A stretch of DNA of 64,000 bases, from NCBI GenBank assembly GCA_033032865.1, contig JAWHQI010000258.1:1426001-1490000 (forward strand). The letters are read 5' to 3'. The translations under genes and the position numbers were made by a program. A model generated the notes under the pieces. That model worked only from the letters and a program-made list of their open reading frames with translations, searched no databases and had not been told where the DNA came from. Position 1 is the first letter of the stretch; each line of letters opens with the position of its first letter. This document shows positions 34,901-46,900 of this stretch, piece after piece. This stretch comes from Dactylorhiza incarnata. Lineage: Eukaryota > Streptophyta > Magnoliopsida > Asparagales > Orchidaceae.

Positions 34901-37900
34901 GGAAAAACAGAACATTTCTATATAGATTTACACATTCGCCGAATTCGACAATTCGACTAAACAATATAACCGAATTCGGCTATATACAATAACCGAATTC
35001 GTCTATATGCTATAGCCGATTCGACTATATAAATTCGATTATATGATTTCGTCGAAACTATTTCGTCGAACTAACACATTTCGGCTAAACCCTTTAGTCG
35101 AATTTGTAACAGTTCGGCTAAACACTTTAGCCGAATCAATATCGCCGAATTCCATTAGTCGAATCAACATAATTCGGTTAAACCCTTTAGCCGAATTTGA
35201 CACAGTTCGGTTAAACCCTTTAGCCGAATTTGTCTAGCATAAATCCATTCGTTTAAACCCTTTAAACGATTTCCCATCGAGACATTCTCAAGATCATGCC
35301 AAACAGTCACAGGATTGGTCCTCCACTCATATCCAATATGAGTAAGGCCAACACAATCCTTTCTCCAACTTCTCCAAACGCTTTTATGTGCGACCCTATA
35401 GGCTCATATTGCTTTGGCAGTAAGACTAACTGTTGATTGCTTTGAGATCATCTCAGAAACTCCAACAATATTAGTTCATACTACCAATTATAAATTTTAT
35501 AACGTGAGTACACAATACTAATCAATTTCTTATCTACATAGGAAATATGCATGCGTTATTATGTGATATATCTAGCAAAAGGAAATATAATTTCTTACCG
35601 TTGCGTTGCGTCGCTCGTACACATGACGCGGCGGCATAGCTTCCTCTACTAAGGTCTATTATGAGTTCCTAGAAAAAGCACGTCTGAATCAGCACTCCTT
35701 TTTCCCAAAATCTGAGAAATGTTGGCTATCTCTAATCGGAGAGGACTGCCCTAGTACCTGGTAGAGGAAACAAAATCCACCACCACTATCAACTATAATG
35801 AGACAGGTAAAGGTCAGAATCATCACCATTGGACCACCAACGACTGAGGAAGAAGGAAGGGAAGACAACAGCTACTTACCCACGGACAGAAATCGGAACT
35901 AGTCCACACTGATCTGGGTTCAGACGGCGGCTATGGCACTGACAGGGAGCGTCGATCGAAGCCTGGAGTCGAAGGAAACTCACCGGGAAAACTTCCGAGA
36001 AGCGGCAGACTCGCCGTCTCCAGCGCCTGAGGGGTCTGTGCCTACCGTCGATTTTTGCAAGAAAGCTCGACGATGCGGCAGAGGGGAAAGACGGTGATCG
36101 ACTGAGATAACCCTAATATCGAGAGGGAGGGAGAGATCGTGAGGGAAAAACAGTTACGAGAGGGGGAGAGGGCGTCGTCGGCTGCAAAGAATGCGAGAAG
36201 GAGTGGCGGTTTTCGATTCCTTAATGAGGGGGGAAGATTTCACGCGATACGTGGAGGGGTGCGGGCTTTTAATCCGAGAGACAAAACGATTGAGGGAGAG
36301 TGGGGTTATGAACTGAACTGATCAAACTCACCATAATTACGAAGATGCCTTTCCTCAAGACATATAAGTTCGAACATACGCGCATCAAAAGGATATTTTT
36401 TTTATAATTATTATTTTACTTATTTACTCGCAACAATTTTCTATACTCAACCGTACCTCGATGACGCTTGCTCGATCCACAATGCTCGTGATCGGTCCCT
36501 GAAATTTAAATATTCTTCGCATTAAATTACGGGTGTTACAATAGAGACATTTATACTTCCTCTTCCAAATCCCCATGGAGGAAGGAATTCTTCACGTCTA
36601 ACTGGCTGAGACTCCACCCTTTGCAGGTAGCACATTAGAGCAAAATTCTGATGGAATTCATCTTTGCTATGGGAGCAAAGGTTTCCTGATAGTCAATCCC
36701 AGCTGTCTGGGTGTATCCTCTGGCTACCAACCCAACTTTGTAATGATCCACCAGACCTTGAGAGTTTTGTTTTACTGAAAAGATCCACTTACATCCAACA
36801 ACGGTCTTGCCTTGGGGAAGGTAAACAAGGTCCCACGTACAATTCTTCTCAAGAGCCATCATCTCTTCCAGCATAGCTTCTTTCCACTTTTGGTGTCCCA
36901 GAGCTTCCTGCCACAAGGAGGGAATGGATATAGGCTTTGTTTGGCGGGGCGTTTTGACAGCTGCCCGCCACAGATTTTAAAACAGCCCCGCCAAACGGAA
37001 ATGTGAAGCCCGCGGTGCAATCCGCCGCCGCCCTATAATCGCGCATTTTCTGCGATTGGAGTCGTGAAAACTTCTCGCGATTTTCAGCCGCGGGCGCGAT
37101 TCCGCGAAGCCCTACTGCGAGAGATTGCAAGAGGCTGTGCCCTCCAGCGAGCACGAAGCACGTCGATCTCTTCCCTCCGCCAGCGAGCACGAACCTTCTC
37201 CAGGTAGCCTTGCGCGAAGCCCTAGCTGCGAGAGATTGCGAGCACAAGCACGTCGATCTCTTCCCTCCTCCTCCAGCGAGCACGAACCTCCTTCAGGTAG
37301 TCTTCTTCTTCCTCCTCCTCCCCTTCTTCTTCTTCTTCTTCTATTTTCTTCAGGTTTTCCGGATGTGCAATCATTTCGATCTCTTCCCTTCTTCTATTTC
37401 GATCTCTTCGCTCCTCCTCCAGCGAGCACGAAGCACAATCCGGGATCTAACTTTTTTTCTCTGGGATCTAACTTCCGTGCTTCATTTCCTATTTTCATTC
37501 AATGACTGTTCCCTATTCACAACCAGGCTTAGATTCACCTCACTGACAGTGATCTATTGGTTCTAGGTTTTTCTATCCATTTACATTTTGTTTGATTTAT
37601 AGGGGGTTGAGGTATTGGAGTTTGTTCTTTTGCAGCTCCACTTTGTATGTTCTATTACATTTGACGGATGAGATGAGTTTGGTTCATCTTCACAAATTTT
37701 TTTTCAAGAGCCTTGTACCTTATAAAGGAACCAAAAATGAACTAATCTACCCTCTCTTGTTCTTCCTCTGTTTTTTTCCTGTAGATTTGCATATGTTAAT
37801 TGCGTTTGTGTAGCTGTTTGTATGGATTTGCATTTTAGATTTGCATTATTTTCCTGTAAAATGGCTTGTTTAAAATGGCTTGTGCATTTATGTAGGAAAA

Positions 37901-40900
37901 CATAAATGATTAACACATTGTCTGAACACATTGATTTTTTCTTCCAGGTAGTAGGCTTGTTTATAAATGATTTGCACATTATCTGAACACATTGTTTGTT
38001 ATTGTGTAATTGTTAGCAATTCACCGTGCTTTCTATATTTTTATTTGGATTGTTTTGTATGTTTGATCACATAGATGGTAATATCAAAAGATGGTGGAAT
38101 ATCGGCCAATTGGGAGTCATCACATGTTCTTTTATTCTGTGATCTCTGTATCCGAGAAATAGATTTAGGGAATAGACCAACCACTCATTTCAGTAAAGAG
38201 GGTTGGGTCAATCTGATGAAAAACTTTAAGGAGCGAACCAGTTTAGAGTACAGTCGTGCACAAATGAAAAACAAGTGGGATCAACTGAAACGTGATTGGA
38301 AATTATGGCGTGAACTTAAAAGAGACGAGACAGGGCTTGGTTGGAATCCTACTAAACGGACGATAGACGTTTCCGATGATTGGTGGAAGGAAAGAATTGA
38401 GGTTAGTTACTTTGTAGATTTTTATATTTCACTTATTGAAATTAATACCTTCCATATCTAACACTTATTTCAATTTTGTAGATAATCCCTAATGCGAAGA
38501 AATTTCGGTCTGCTGGTATACCTCCAGAGCTTGAAGAGAAATTAGAGAAAATGTTCAGCTTGGTTGTTGCTACAGGAGACAATGTATGGATGCCTTCGTC
38601 TGGAGAGTTGCCTTCTCTTTTCTCCCAGCACGACACCTTATCAGGGGATGATGACCATACCATAGAACAAAATAACACACAAGCATTTGCCAGTGATGAT
38701 ATTGGCTCAGCTACACCTGGTGAAAGTTCCCTAAGTGGAGTTGCTTCGAAAAGAAAACGCAAGGGAAAGAAGCTAGATATGGGGGTTAAACAGGTTATGC
38801 TATCACATGTTGAGAAGTTATGCTCCTCTTCTGAAGTTATTATGCAGCGTGTTGTAGCACCTATTGTTCCACCGAGCATATACCTACTGCGAGAGGCAAT
38901 TCAGGAACTAGAGAAATATCCAGAGATCTTTGAGGACAGAGGGTTGTATCATTTTGCTACAGTACATTTCCAAACTCCGGTGAATCGAGTCACCTTCTTG
39001 AGTATACTAGAGGATAGAAGAGTAGAATGACTCAAGACCCACTACATGAATTCGCTTAACTGATGTCTTTCTTCGATGTTACTTCTATTTTGAAACTTCT
39101 ATGCTAATTCCGTTTTTGTTCTATGTTACTTCTATGTTTCTTCATGCATTTGTTTAGATCTTATCAGTTATGAACTTTATTAAATCATGATAATGATTAA
39201 TGTTTCATATTTTTAGGCAACTATAATGGCAACAGTAAATCATGATGATGATCTTAACATGAGTGATGATGAAGAACTAGTAGTAAATTATTGTGCAACT
39301 CATCAACAGGAATGTGCTCACTTTGTCAACCTCGTGGCATCCACTGTATGTGTGATCAATGAGTCTGCATATTTATTTTGTGATAAAAAATCTTGCATGA
39401 CATCGTCTCAAACTGGGCATAAATGGATACGTGAATTATTTGCCGGACATCATGGGAGGTTTCATAACATGTTTCGAATGACAGGTTATTTTTTTTATTT
39501 GCTAGCCTTGTTAGAACAAACTCACAGATTAAAGGGAACACAAAGAACTCAAGCTAGTGATATATTAGCAATCACAGTATATACCTGCTGATCGAGGCGG
39601 CACGTCGAGGCTCGTGCGAGCAAAAGTTGAAAACGGTTGATGTAGTCCTCCAGTGCGCTCGTTTGTCGGAGGGCGATGAGGTCGCCGAGGGAGTTTCCGC
39701 GGATTGAGGGACCGAAACGAAGTATGCAGGCGGCTTTGAACTCGTCCCACTGGGGATCTGGGCGCTCGCGTTGTATTTGGCCAAACCACAGTTGGGCGGT
39801 GCCATTGAGATGGAAGGAGGCAAGGCCCAGTCGGTCCTCTCCGGTTGTGCGCTGGTTGGAGAAGAATAGCTCACACTTCGTCAGCCATGTCAGGGGATCT
39901 TCTTGCCCGTCGAAGACCGGAAAGGCTAGTTTAACATAGCGGGAAAAAGTGCCGCCTTCGTGCCGTTGGCTCGAGGAGCCATCATTGGTGGTGTACCCAG
40001 GTGCCGAGTGTTGGCTCTGTCGTTGTTCGGACGGGGATCGCTCCGCAACAAGGTGCGCCGTGCGGGTGTCGACCTCACCAAGGCGAGAGTCAATCTGCTC
40101 GAGCCGGTCCAAGATTTGCTGGAGTAGGTCGCGTTCGGCCATGGGAAATACCGGTGGAAGCGGCAGGAGCGGCACGCTCTCCGGCGCAGCGAGGCGAGGG
40201 TTGGCCGATCCGGCGGCGTTAGGGTTTGCGGCCGGCCCTGGCTCTGATACCTGTTTGTTACGTGCTAGGAGCTGAGCTCGCGTAAGCGGTCGACTGGAGG
40301 CGAAACTCTTCAGGATGGGGGGCGGCGGAATGCTCGGTGGTTGGCTGTGGCGGAACGAGGAGGGGAAGAAAAGGGATGTGAGGAGAAATTGATTCTAATT
40401 CTTGCTGTCTTTTTCCTCCCAGCACTTCCACTTAAAAAGGGTTTTAGAATCATAAAAGCGGACCCCCCGTTTGGGCCTTAAACAACGGGAACACATAAGG
40501 ATATAAGTTCTAGCCATAATTGAGAGGACTAAAATAGGCAGAAAATAAAAGATACAATTATGATGTTGATTGCGGTTCCGCGGTGGTGTTGCGGCGATGG
40601 TAAACCCGCCCCCAACGAGGATCTTCCGCGATGCCGTCGTCCCCGATTGGTGTCGTAACAGAAACATACAGGAAAACAAGTGAACGATTCCAACATTCTA
40701 CGGAGACTATAAGTCGGTTATTCATGATAGGACTTCGTGCTCTGACTAATCTGTCGATGAACATCATAGCTCCTACTGATCCTCAGTTTCGTGTTATTCC
40801 TTCACACATAAAAAATGATGGACGATATATGTCATTTTGTAAAGATTGTGTCGGAGCGATTGATGGCACACATGTTGATGCACGCATACCTGTTGAAAAT

Positions 40901-43900
40901 CAAGTGTCGTACATTGGTCGTCACGGAAGCCCAACTCAAAATGTGATGGCAGTATGCGACTTTAATATGTGTTTTACTTACGTTGTTCCTGGTTGGGAGG
41001 GTTCTGCACATGACACCTGCATATATCATCGTGCAGTAAGAGATCCGATGAGTAAATTTCCATTTCCAACTGAAGGTACATATTCTATGTTTTACATATA
41101 TTGTTTTATTTTTTCTATGTGATTACTGTCTAATCTTATACAATATTGAAAGGTAAATATTATCTTGTGGATGCTGGTTATCCATTAGAAAAATGGCTTC
41201 TGAAATCTTTTTCGGAAACTAGATATCACTTGTCGGACTTTGCTCGGGGTAATCGGCCAATAGAAGGACGTAAGGAGATATTTAATAAAGCACACTCCTC
41301 GCTACGTAGTGTGATAGAAAGGAGCTTTGGTGTATGGAAAAAAAGTGGGGCATACTTAGCAAAATGCCTCCGTTTGATTTTTCAAAACAATGTGTGGTTG
41401 TGGTTGCAACGATGACGCTTCATAACTTCATTAGAAGGCATCCATAGCTTTCAGACCCCGAGTTTGATGTATGTGATGGGAACGAAAGCTATGTTCATGC
41501 AGAGGCCTACGAGCTGCGACCAAACAATCGTCCAAGAACAATCGATCCAAATCCGAATATCGCACCTACTACATTTGAAGGAACGGGAGCTACTGAAATG
41601 TCAAACATCAGAGACTTTATAGCGGATCAACTGATGGAATATCACAGGTAAAATACATTGAAGTGTTTAATATTGTAAGTTATATTACTATATAATTTCA
41701 CAATTGATTAATTACATTACTCTAACTATGCAGTTGGCGTTCGATGATCGAAAGAGATGGTGCATGTCCGAGGCGGATCACAATTACGAGTTTTGTTTGG
41801 GAAAAACATATTAATCAGTGTATTTTATTTATTAATAGAATATCAGAGTGCTTAATATGTACTGAGTTAATTTATTTTAATTAATTGTTATTTATTTCTA
41901 ATTTAAAAAAAATGAAATTTAAAACGCACATCTATTTTGCCAAACAGCTTAACAACTTCTCCGTTTGAAACAGCACTGCAACAACTACTCTTCCAAACAG
42001 ATTCACAGATTCTGCCATCACTCTGCAAAACAGCTGATTATTCCACCACTGCTTCTACAGTCGCTGCAGTCGCGCCAACCAGAGCCATAGAGGAAAGAGA
42101 AGTGACAAAAGCTCTATGCAAGGATGACAATGAGTCATAATTCACATAATGAGATAAGGGATGTCGAGTAGAAGCACGGTTACCTTGGAGACCAGTAGAC
42201 GGATCAAGCATTGGCTCTGGTATGGTGTGCAAGACCTGATTGTTTGTGCCCCTTCTTCGACGAGTATAAACCCGCAGAGGGGGAGTAGGACGAGGGGGCA
42301 ATGCCAGAGGCAAAACAGTAGGAGGAAAAACAGGCTGATATGGAGGAGAAATAGGTAGAGGAATAGAGGGAGAGCTCACTTCCGTGGTACAAGACTCCCC
42401 CTGGAGATCTGAAGTGAGCTCCCATAATAAGACTCCGATTCATGGAAAGTGACATCCCTGGTGACAAAAGTCTTTCGTGTCACAGGATGAAAACACTTAT
42501 ACCCTTTTTGGGTAGGAGAGTAGCCAATGAAGGCACACTGAAGCGCACAGGAATCACGTTTGGAGGTGTGGTGCACGTGGAAAAAATACATTCACCTAAA
42601 GACACAAGGAGGAATCTCACTAGGAGTAATATTGAGAGTTTCCAATGGGGTTTTGTGGTGAAGGATACAAGTAGGCATGTGATTAATAAGATGCGCAATT
42701 GTGAGGACAACGTCCCCCCAGTAATACTTGGGAAGGTGCATCTTAAGTAAGAGACAACGCGCAACCTCAAGAAGGTGCCGATTCTTACGCTTAGCGACCC
42801 ATTTTGAGCAGGGGTGTAAACACATGAAGTTTGGTGGATGATACCCAAATCACTAAGGTGGCATTCAAAGTGAGAGTCAATGTACTCATGACCATTGTCA
42901 CTTCGCAACACTTTAACGGTGACATTGAACTGAGTAACAATCATTTTATGAAACCGTTGAAACAGAGGAAAAACGTCAGATTTATTTTTCATTAGGCAAA
43001 CCCATGTGCTACGAGAAAAACAGTCTATAAAAGTAACAAACTATTTACAACCAGAAATAGAAGCAAGCGGGCAAGAGCCCCAAATATCAGAATGAATAAC
43101 TACAAAAAGAGTAACATTAGGAGGAGACGTATGAGTAAGAGACCCTTTTGTGCTTACCCAGTTCATACACATCACAGGTAAAATTAGTAATCATAGAGTT
43201 CGACATAGAAGGTAATAAAAGTGTCATAACATGAATAGTGGGATGTCCTAGGCGACAGTGGCAGGAATCCAAGTCAAAAGATGAAGCCGCATGAAGAGCA
43301 TGCGGAGGAGGAGCCGAGCTAGAGGGGTCAAACAGGTACAGGCCATCGCGTAGGCTACCAGAGCCAATCACATTCCTCACCTTTAGGTCCTGAAAGATAC
43401 AAGAAGAAGGGAAAAAGTCACAGAGCAATTCATAAAGTTAGTCAAGTGATTAATAGAAAGAAGATTTCTAGTGAATTTAGGAACATGAAGAACAAAAATG
43501 AGAGAGTGAGGGAAGAACAGGGAATGGTTCCTTTTCCAGCAATGGAGGGAAAAGAACCATCAACAACACTCACTTTTTCCCGACCAGACAAAGGAGAGTA
43601 GGATATAAAACCTGAAGTAGAGCCAGTCGTATGATCGGTGGCTCCGCTGTCAATAATCCACTGGGTGGAGGTGCGACTGGTAGCAGAATGAGCACCTTGG
43701 GGTCCCTGGTGGGCATAGGAGGATGATGAGTAAAGGTCTCGGAAGGTTATCCATGCATCAGACAACGAAAGGCTTGAATCTCGTCCAATGAAAGGGTAGA
43801 AGTAGCACCAGAAGGAGGAATATCATCAGAAGCATCCGAGAGATGAGCAGAACTGGACAGAGGAGGACGGCCTGGAGAGTGACCATAGCCACGACCACCA

Positions 43901-46900
43901 CGAGAGGTAGGACCCCATTGGGAGGAGGAAAGTCGTGAAGCTTAAAACAAGTGTCCCTGGTATGACGGGTCTTCCCGCAATTATCACACATCAGATGATC
44001 CTTCTCACCAGACTTGGGTTTGTAATCACGAGAAGGACGCCCAGCAGGGCTAAAGTGTGCCGCAAGAGCCAGCCCTCCGAGGCAGAGTCGGGATGTAACG
44101 TCCGACGGCGATCAAATTCTTGCTGAACAAGACTGTAGACTTCCGGTAGGGAGGGAAGAGGAGACCCCCCAAGAATTTGGACACTGATAGGATCAAAATC
44201 TCGATGCAGACCATGGAGAAACTCAAAGATCCGGTTGCGTTCTTCTTGAGCCCTAACAAGCACTTCATGTTCAGGAGAAACAAGGGTGAGAGCATCAAAG
44301 TGATATACTCCTGGTAGAGCTGTGTAAACTCCGGGTAGTAGGAGGAAGGAGAACGATCGCCTTGCCTCAAGAGGAAAATCCGCCTGCGGAGCTGAAAAAT
44401 CTGAGCAGCATTCCCAACAGGAATAAGTAACCTCAACTCGCTTCCAAATATCTGCGGCAGTGTATATGAACAGGTAATTTCGGGCTATGCTTTCCTGTAT
44501 GGAGTTGAGAAGTCATGACATCACAAGGGAGTTTTCCGACTCCCATTGAGACCACTCAGTAGAAGTCTGAGCGGGGGCCTTTGTAGTGCTCGCAACATAC
44601 CCAAACATACGACGTCTTTTCAGGGCAAGAGTGATGGAACGAGCCCACGGGAGATAATTTTTGCCATCAAGTTTCATGGTAGTAATTTGAGGAGTCCCAT
44701 GGTCATGGATAGCGCGTCCGGATCCCAAAGCTGGTATCGGTGAGGAACCGGAGGACAAATTTGGAGATTCCACACTCCCTTCCATAGCAACCCGAGGATA
44801 GAAACCAAGGGGATGAACGAACGAGACAAGGGGGACGCAACCCTAATAGCCTCTCATAGGAAGAGAGGAACCGAAACGATTCCGACGACGGAATCGAGCC
44901 AAGAGCACACGGAGGGAAGCAAAGAAGGGCTCATCCCCTCAAGAGAAGAGGCACTGGACGCCAGGAAGAAAACCTACGACTGCATACAGCTGGCGTCCAG
45001 GTGTCGAAAAAAGGGAGAAGGCGGAAGATGCGGGGTCGGGCGAGCGGAGTTCGAGCGAGCGGCTGCGGAACTGTTGCTGGAGACGGAAACGCTCGGCTGC
45101 GGAACTATTGCGGGAGATGGAGGCTGGCGAACTGGCGAGAGGCGAACGATCGACCACGGGAAGTGCTCGGTCGAGCATCCTCGATGGACGAGACGCGCGT
45201 GCGAGCGGGTGGCGGAAGACAGACGCGCTGGATTGGGGTTTCACGGGCACTGATACCATGTTGGATGTAGAATTGAAGTCGAAATAATAATCTTAGACAA
45301 GTATCACTCCGCTATATAGGACTAAGAGATTTTCAAAAAAACCGGGCCCAGGGGGCCGGCCCGGGCCCAGCCCGGAAAAAGCCCGTTGAGGCCCGGGCCC
45401 GCGCAAAGCCCGCCTGGGCCCGGGCCGGGCTTAGGGGGCCTAACTGGGCCCCCATATTAGGCAAATGCCTGGCCCGGGCCGGGCCGGGCAAAGCCCGGTT
45501 TACCGTAGGGTTGATATCGAGTCGAGTTTGAGCGATTTTGGCTCGGCTCGAAATCGAAATTTTCGAGCCGAACTCGGCTCGAAATCGGCTCGAAATCGAA
45601 ATCGATTTCGAGTCGACTCGAGTCGACTCGAAATCGCTCGATTCCGAGCTGGCTCGAAATCGAATCGAGCTGGCTCGAAATCGAATTGAGCTGATTTAAA
45701 ATCGAATCAAGCTGGCTCGAAATTAAGCAATTTTTCTCTTTATTCGTAATTGGCTCGAAATTAAATTGAGAAACATCTAAAATTAGCAAATGAAACAAAT
45801 ATAACCTTCAATATTTTTATTTAGGTTTAAAATTTAGTGTTTTTAATTTTAAAATAATAACATATTACTAAATAAATAATATTTTTAATCAATTCGAGTT
45901 GATTCAAATCATATTTCGAGCGATTCAGGGCTGGCTCGAAATCGACTCGAAATCAGATTTGAGTCAAATTGAATCGACTCAAATTGAGTCGAATCAATTG
46001 TAACCGATTCCGATTCGGCTCAATATTCGAGCGATTTTCGAGCGACTTTCGAGTTTCGAATATTATGCTCAGTCTTAGTTTACCGGGCTCTTGAAAAGCC
46101 CGGTTTGGCAGCAGCAAGCTGCCATGGCAGCCATAAGGCCGGGCCTGGCCTGGCCCTGGGGGCCTTGGCAGGCCCCCATTTGTAGGGAAAGCCCGAGCCC
46201 GGCCCGGCCCGATTAAGGCTATGCCCGGGCCCGGTAGGCCCAGTCTCGGCCCGGGCCCGCCGGGCTTTTTGGACACGTGTTAGGAGTGATAGAATACAAT
46301 GTACAAAGTACCACTCGAATAAAATAAACTGGAAATACAACATTTATTTAATATAGTAATGATCCAAAGAAATCAATGTAGTAATTATTTTTCAAAAAAG
46401 TATGTAGCAAAAGTATTTTTAAGGGTGTAATTACTAATTAATGAGTTTTATTTAAGAGACACAATACCTTTCTTAACTAGCTACTAATGGCATTTCTTTT
46501 TGGAGATTGATTAATTATAAGTAATCCCTTATAAGATGAATCAATCACAGGCAAGGTCTTTTGTTTAGAATATCTTCATTTAATCCCATTTTTAAATAAT
46601 ATCAGTTGTACAATGAGAAAACAGAAATAAAAATGTCCAAAAATATTGATATCCTATTTATTTTTTGGAAATGTAATATGAAAATAATGTTGCAATATAA
46701 TTTTTCTTATACAAATGTTATATATATACATATATATATATATGTATATATATACACTATTCGTGTTTATTATGTGATCATAGTTCCGATTGGACATTGA
46801 ACACTCTCTTCCTCTGGTTCAATATCCCGTCTAGTTCTGAAAACCTAGGGAGTAGAACCCTTGCACACACAATTGCAGTGAATTTATGTAAATTTACAAC

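Larger units (their letters stand above)
27298..35467 (-). mobile_element. Ty1/copia element Y2, 8.2 kb, long LTRs
   Basis: LTRs 34368-35467 (5', 1100 bp) and 27298-28396 (3', 1099 bp), flanked by ATATT (27293-27297 and 35468-35472). PBS TGGTATCAGAGC on the element strand. Minus order: LTR, about 1-kb leader, gag-protease-integrase (33318-31642), integrase end (31492-31073), RT (30985-30614), RT/RNase H (30610-29363), 3' untranslated part, LTR. Several nonsense codons and a frameshift. The lineage is not assigned; the gag type ([20 protein letters not shown]) is that of copia elements with long LTRs. Confidence 0.92.
26296..36540 (-). mobile_element. Solo LTR Y (about 2.07 kb own sequence) inserted in copia H
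   Basis: + strand TGTAAAACCCC at 26296 to CGGGTGTTACA at 36540; on the minus strand it starts TGTAACACCCG, a common gypsy LTR start. Target copies GTAGA (26291-26295) and ATAGA (36541-36545) interrupt the copia H RT between MSL and PPG. Own sequence 26296-27297 and 35473-36540; the gap is copia Y2 with TSD ATATT. No coding motifs. Confidence 0.75.
36933..42086 (+). mobile_element. PIF/Harbinger DNA transposon (5.15 kb) inserted in copia H
   Basis: Ends GGCTTTGTTTGGCG at 36933 and its imperfect complement CGCCAACCAGAGCC ending at 42086; 3-bp target copy ATA at 36930-36932 and 42087-42089, the TSD length of the superfamily. It carries the two typical genes on the + strand: a Myb/SANT-like protein (38075-39030) and a HARBI1-type DDE transposase (39226-about 41640). 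The transposase is split by a gypsy fragment (about 39585-40660) and further damaged, so the element is no longer autonomous. Confidence 0.88.
14705..46342 (-). mobile_element. Ty1/copia element H, shattered by nested insertions
   Basis: 3' LTR 14705-14826; 5' LTR starts at 45261 and ends at 46342 but is split by the insertion 45321-46284. PBS next to the 5' LTR is TGGTATCAGTGCC. Target copies are ATTAT (14700-14704) and TTTAT (46343-46347), one mismatch. Own sequence survives at 14827-15175, 15543-16088, 26028-26295, 36541-36932 and 42087-45260; read 5' to 3' on the minus strand these give gag, protease, integrase, RT and RNase H in order. Each gap is closed by a later element with its own TSD, and the copia protein resumes across each gap. 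This is the oldest identified insertion in the 34.6-kb NDC1 intron. Confidence 0.85.
45261..46342 (-). repeat. 5' LTR of copia H, interrupted
   Basis: LTR halves 45261-45320 and 46285-46342 (118 bp together) match the 3' LTR and surround a 964-bp GC-rich insertion. Adjacent on the + strand is ACTGATACCA, the complement of the PBS. Confidence 0.85.

Noticed and set aside
44813..45259. Open frames of 106-146 codons opposite copia H
   Set aside because: They lie in the untranslated leader of copia H between PBS and gag; no conserved motif.
45953..46343. GPGRARPG-like predicted proteins
   Set aside because: Reading frames produced by GGGCCCGG palindromes in a transposon; not coding.
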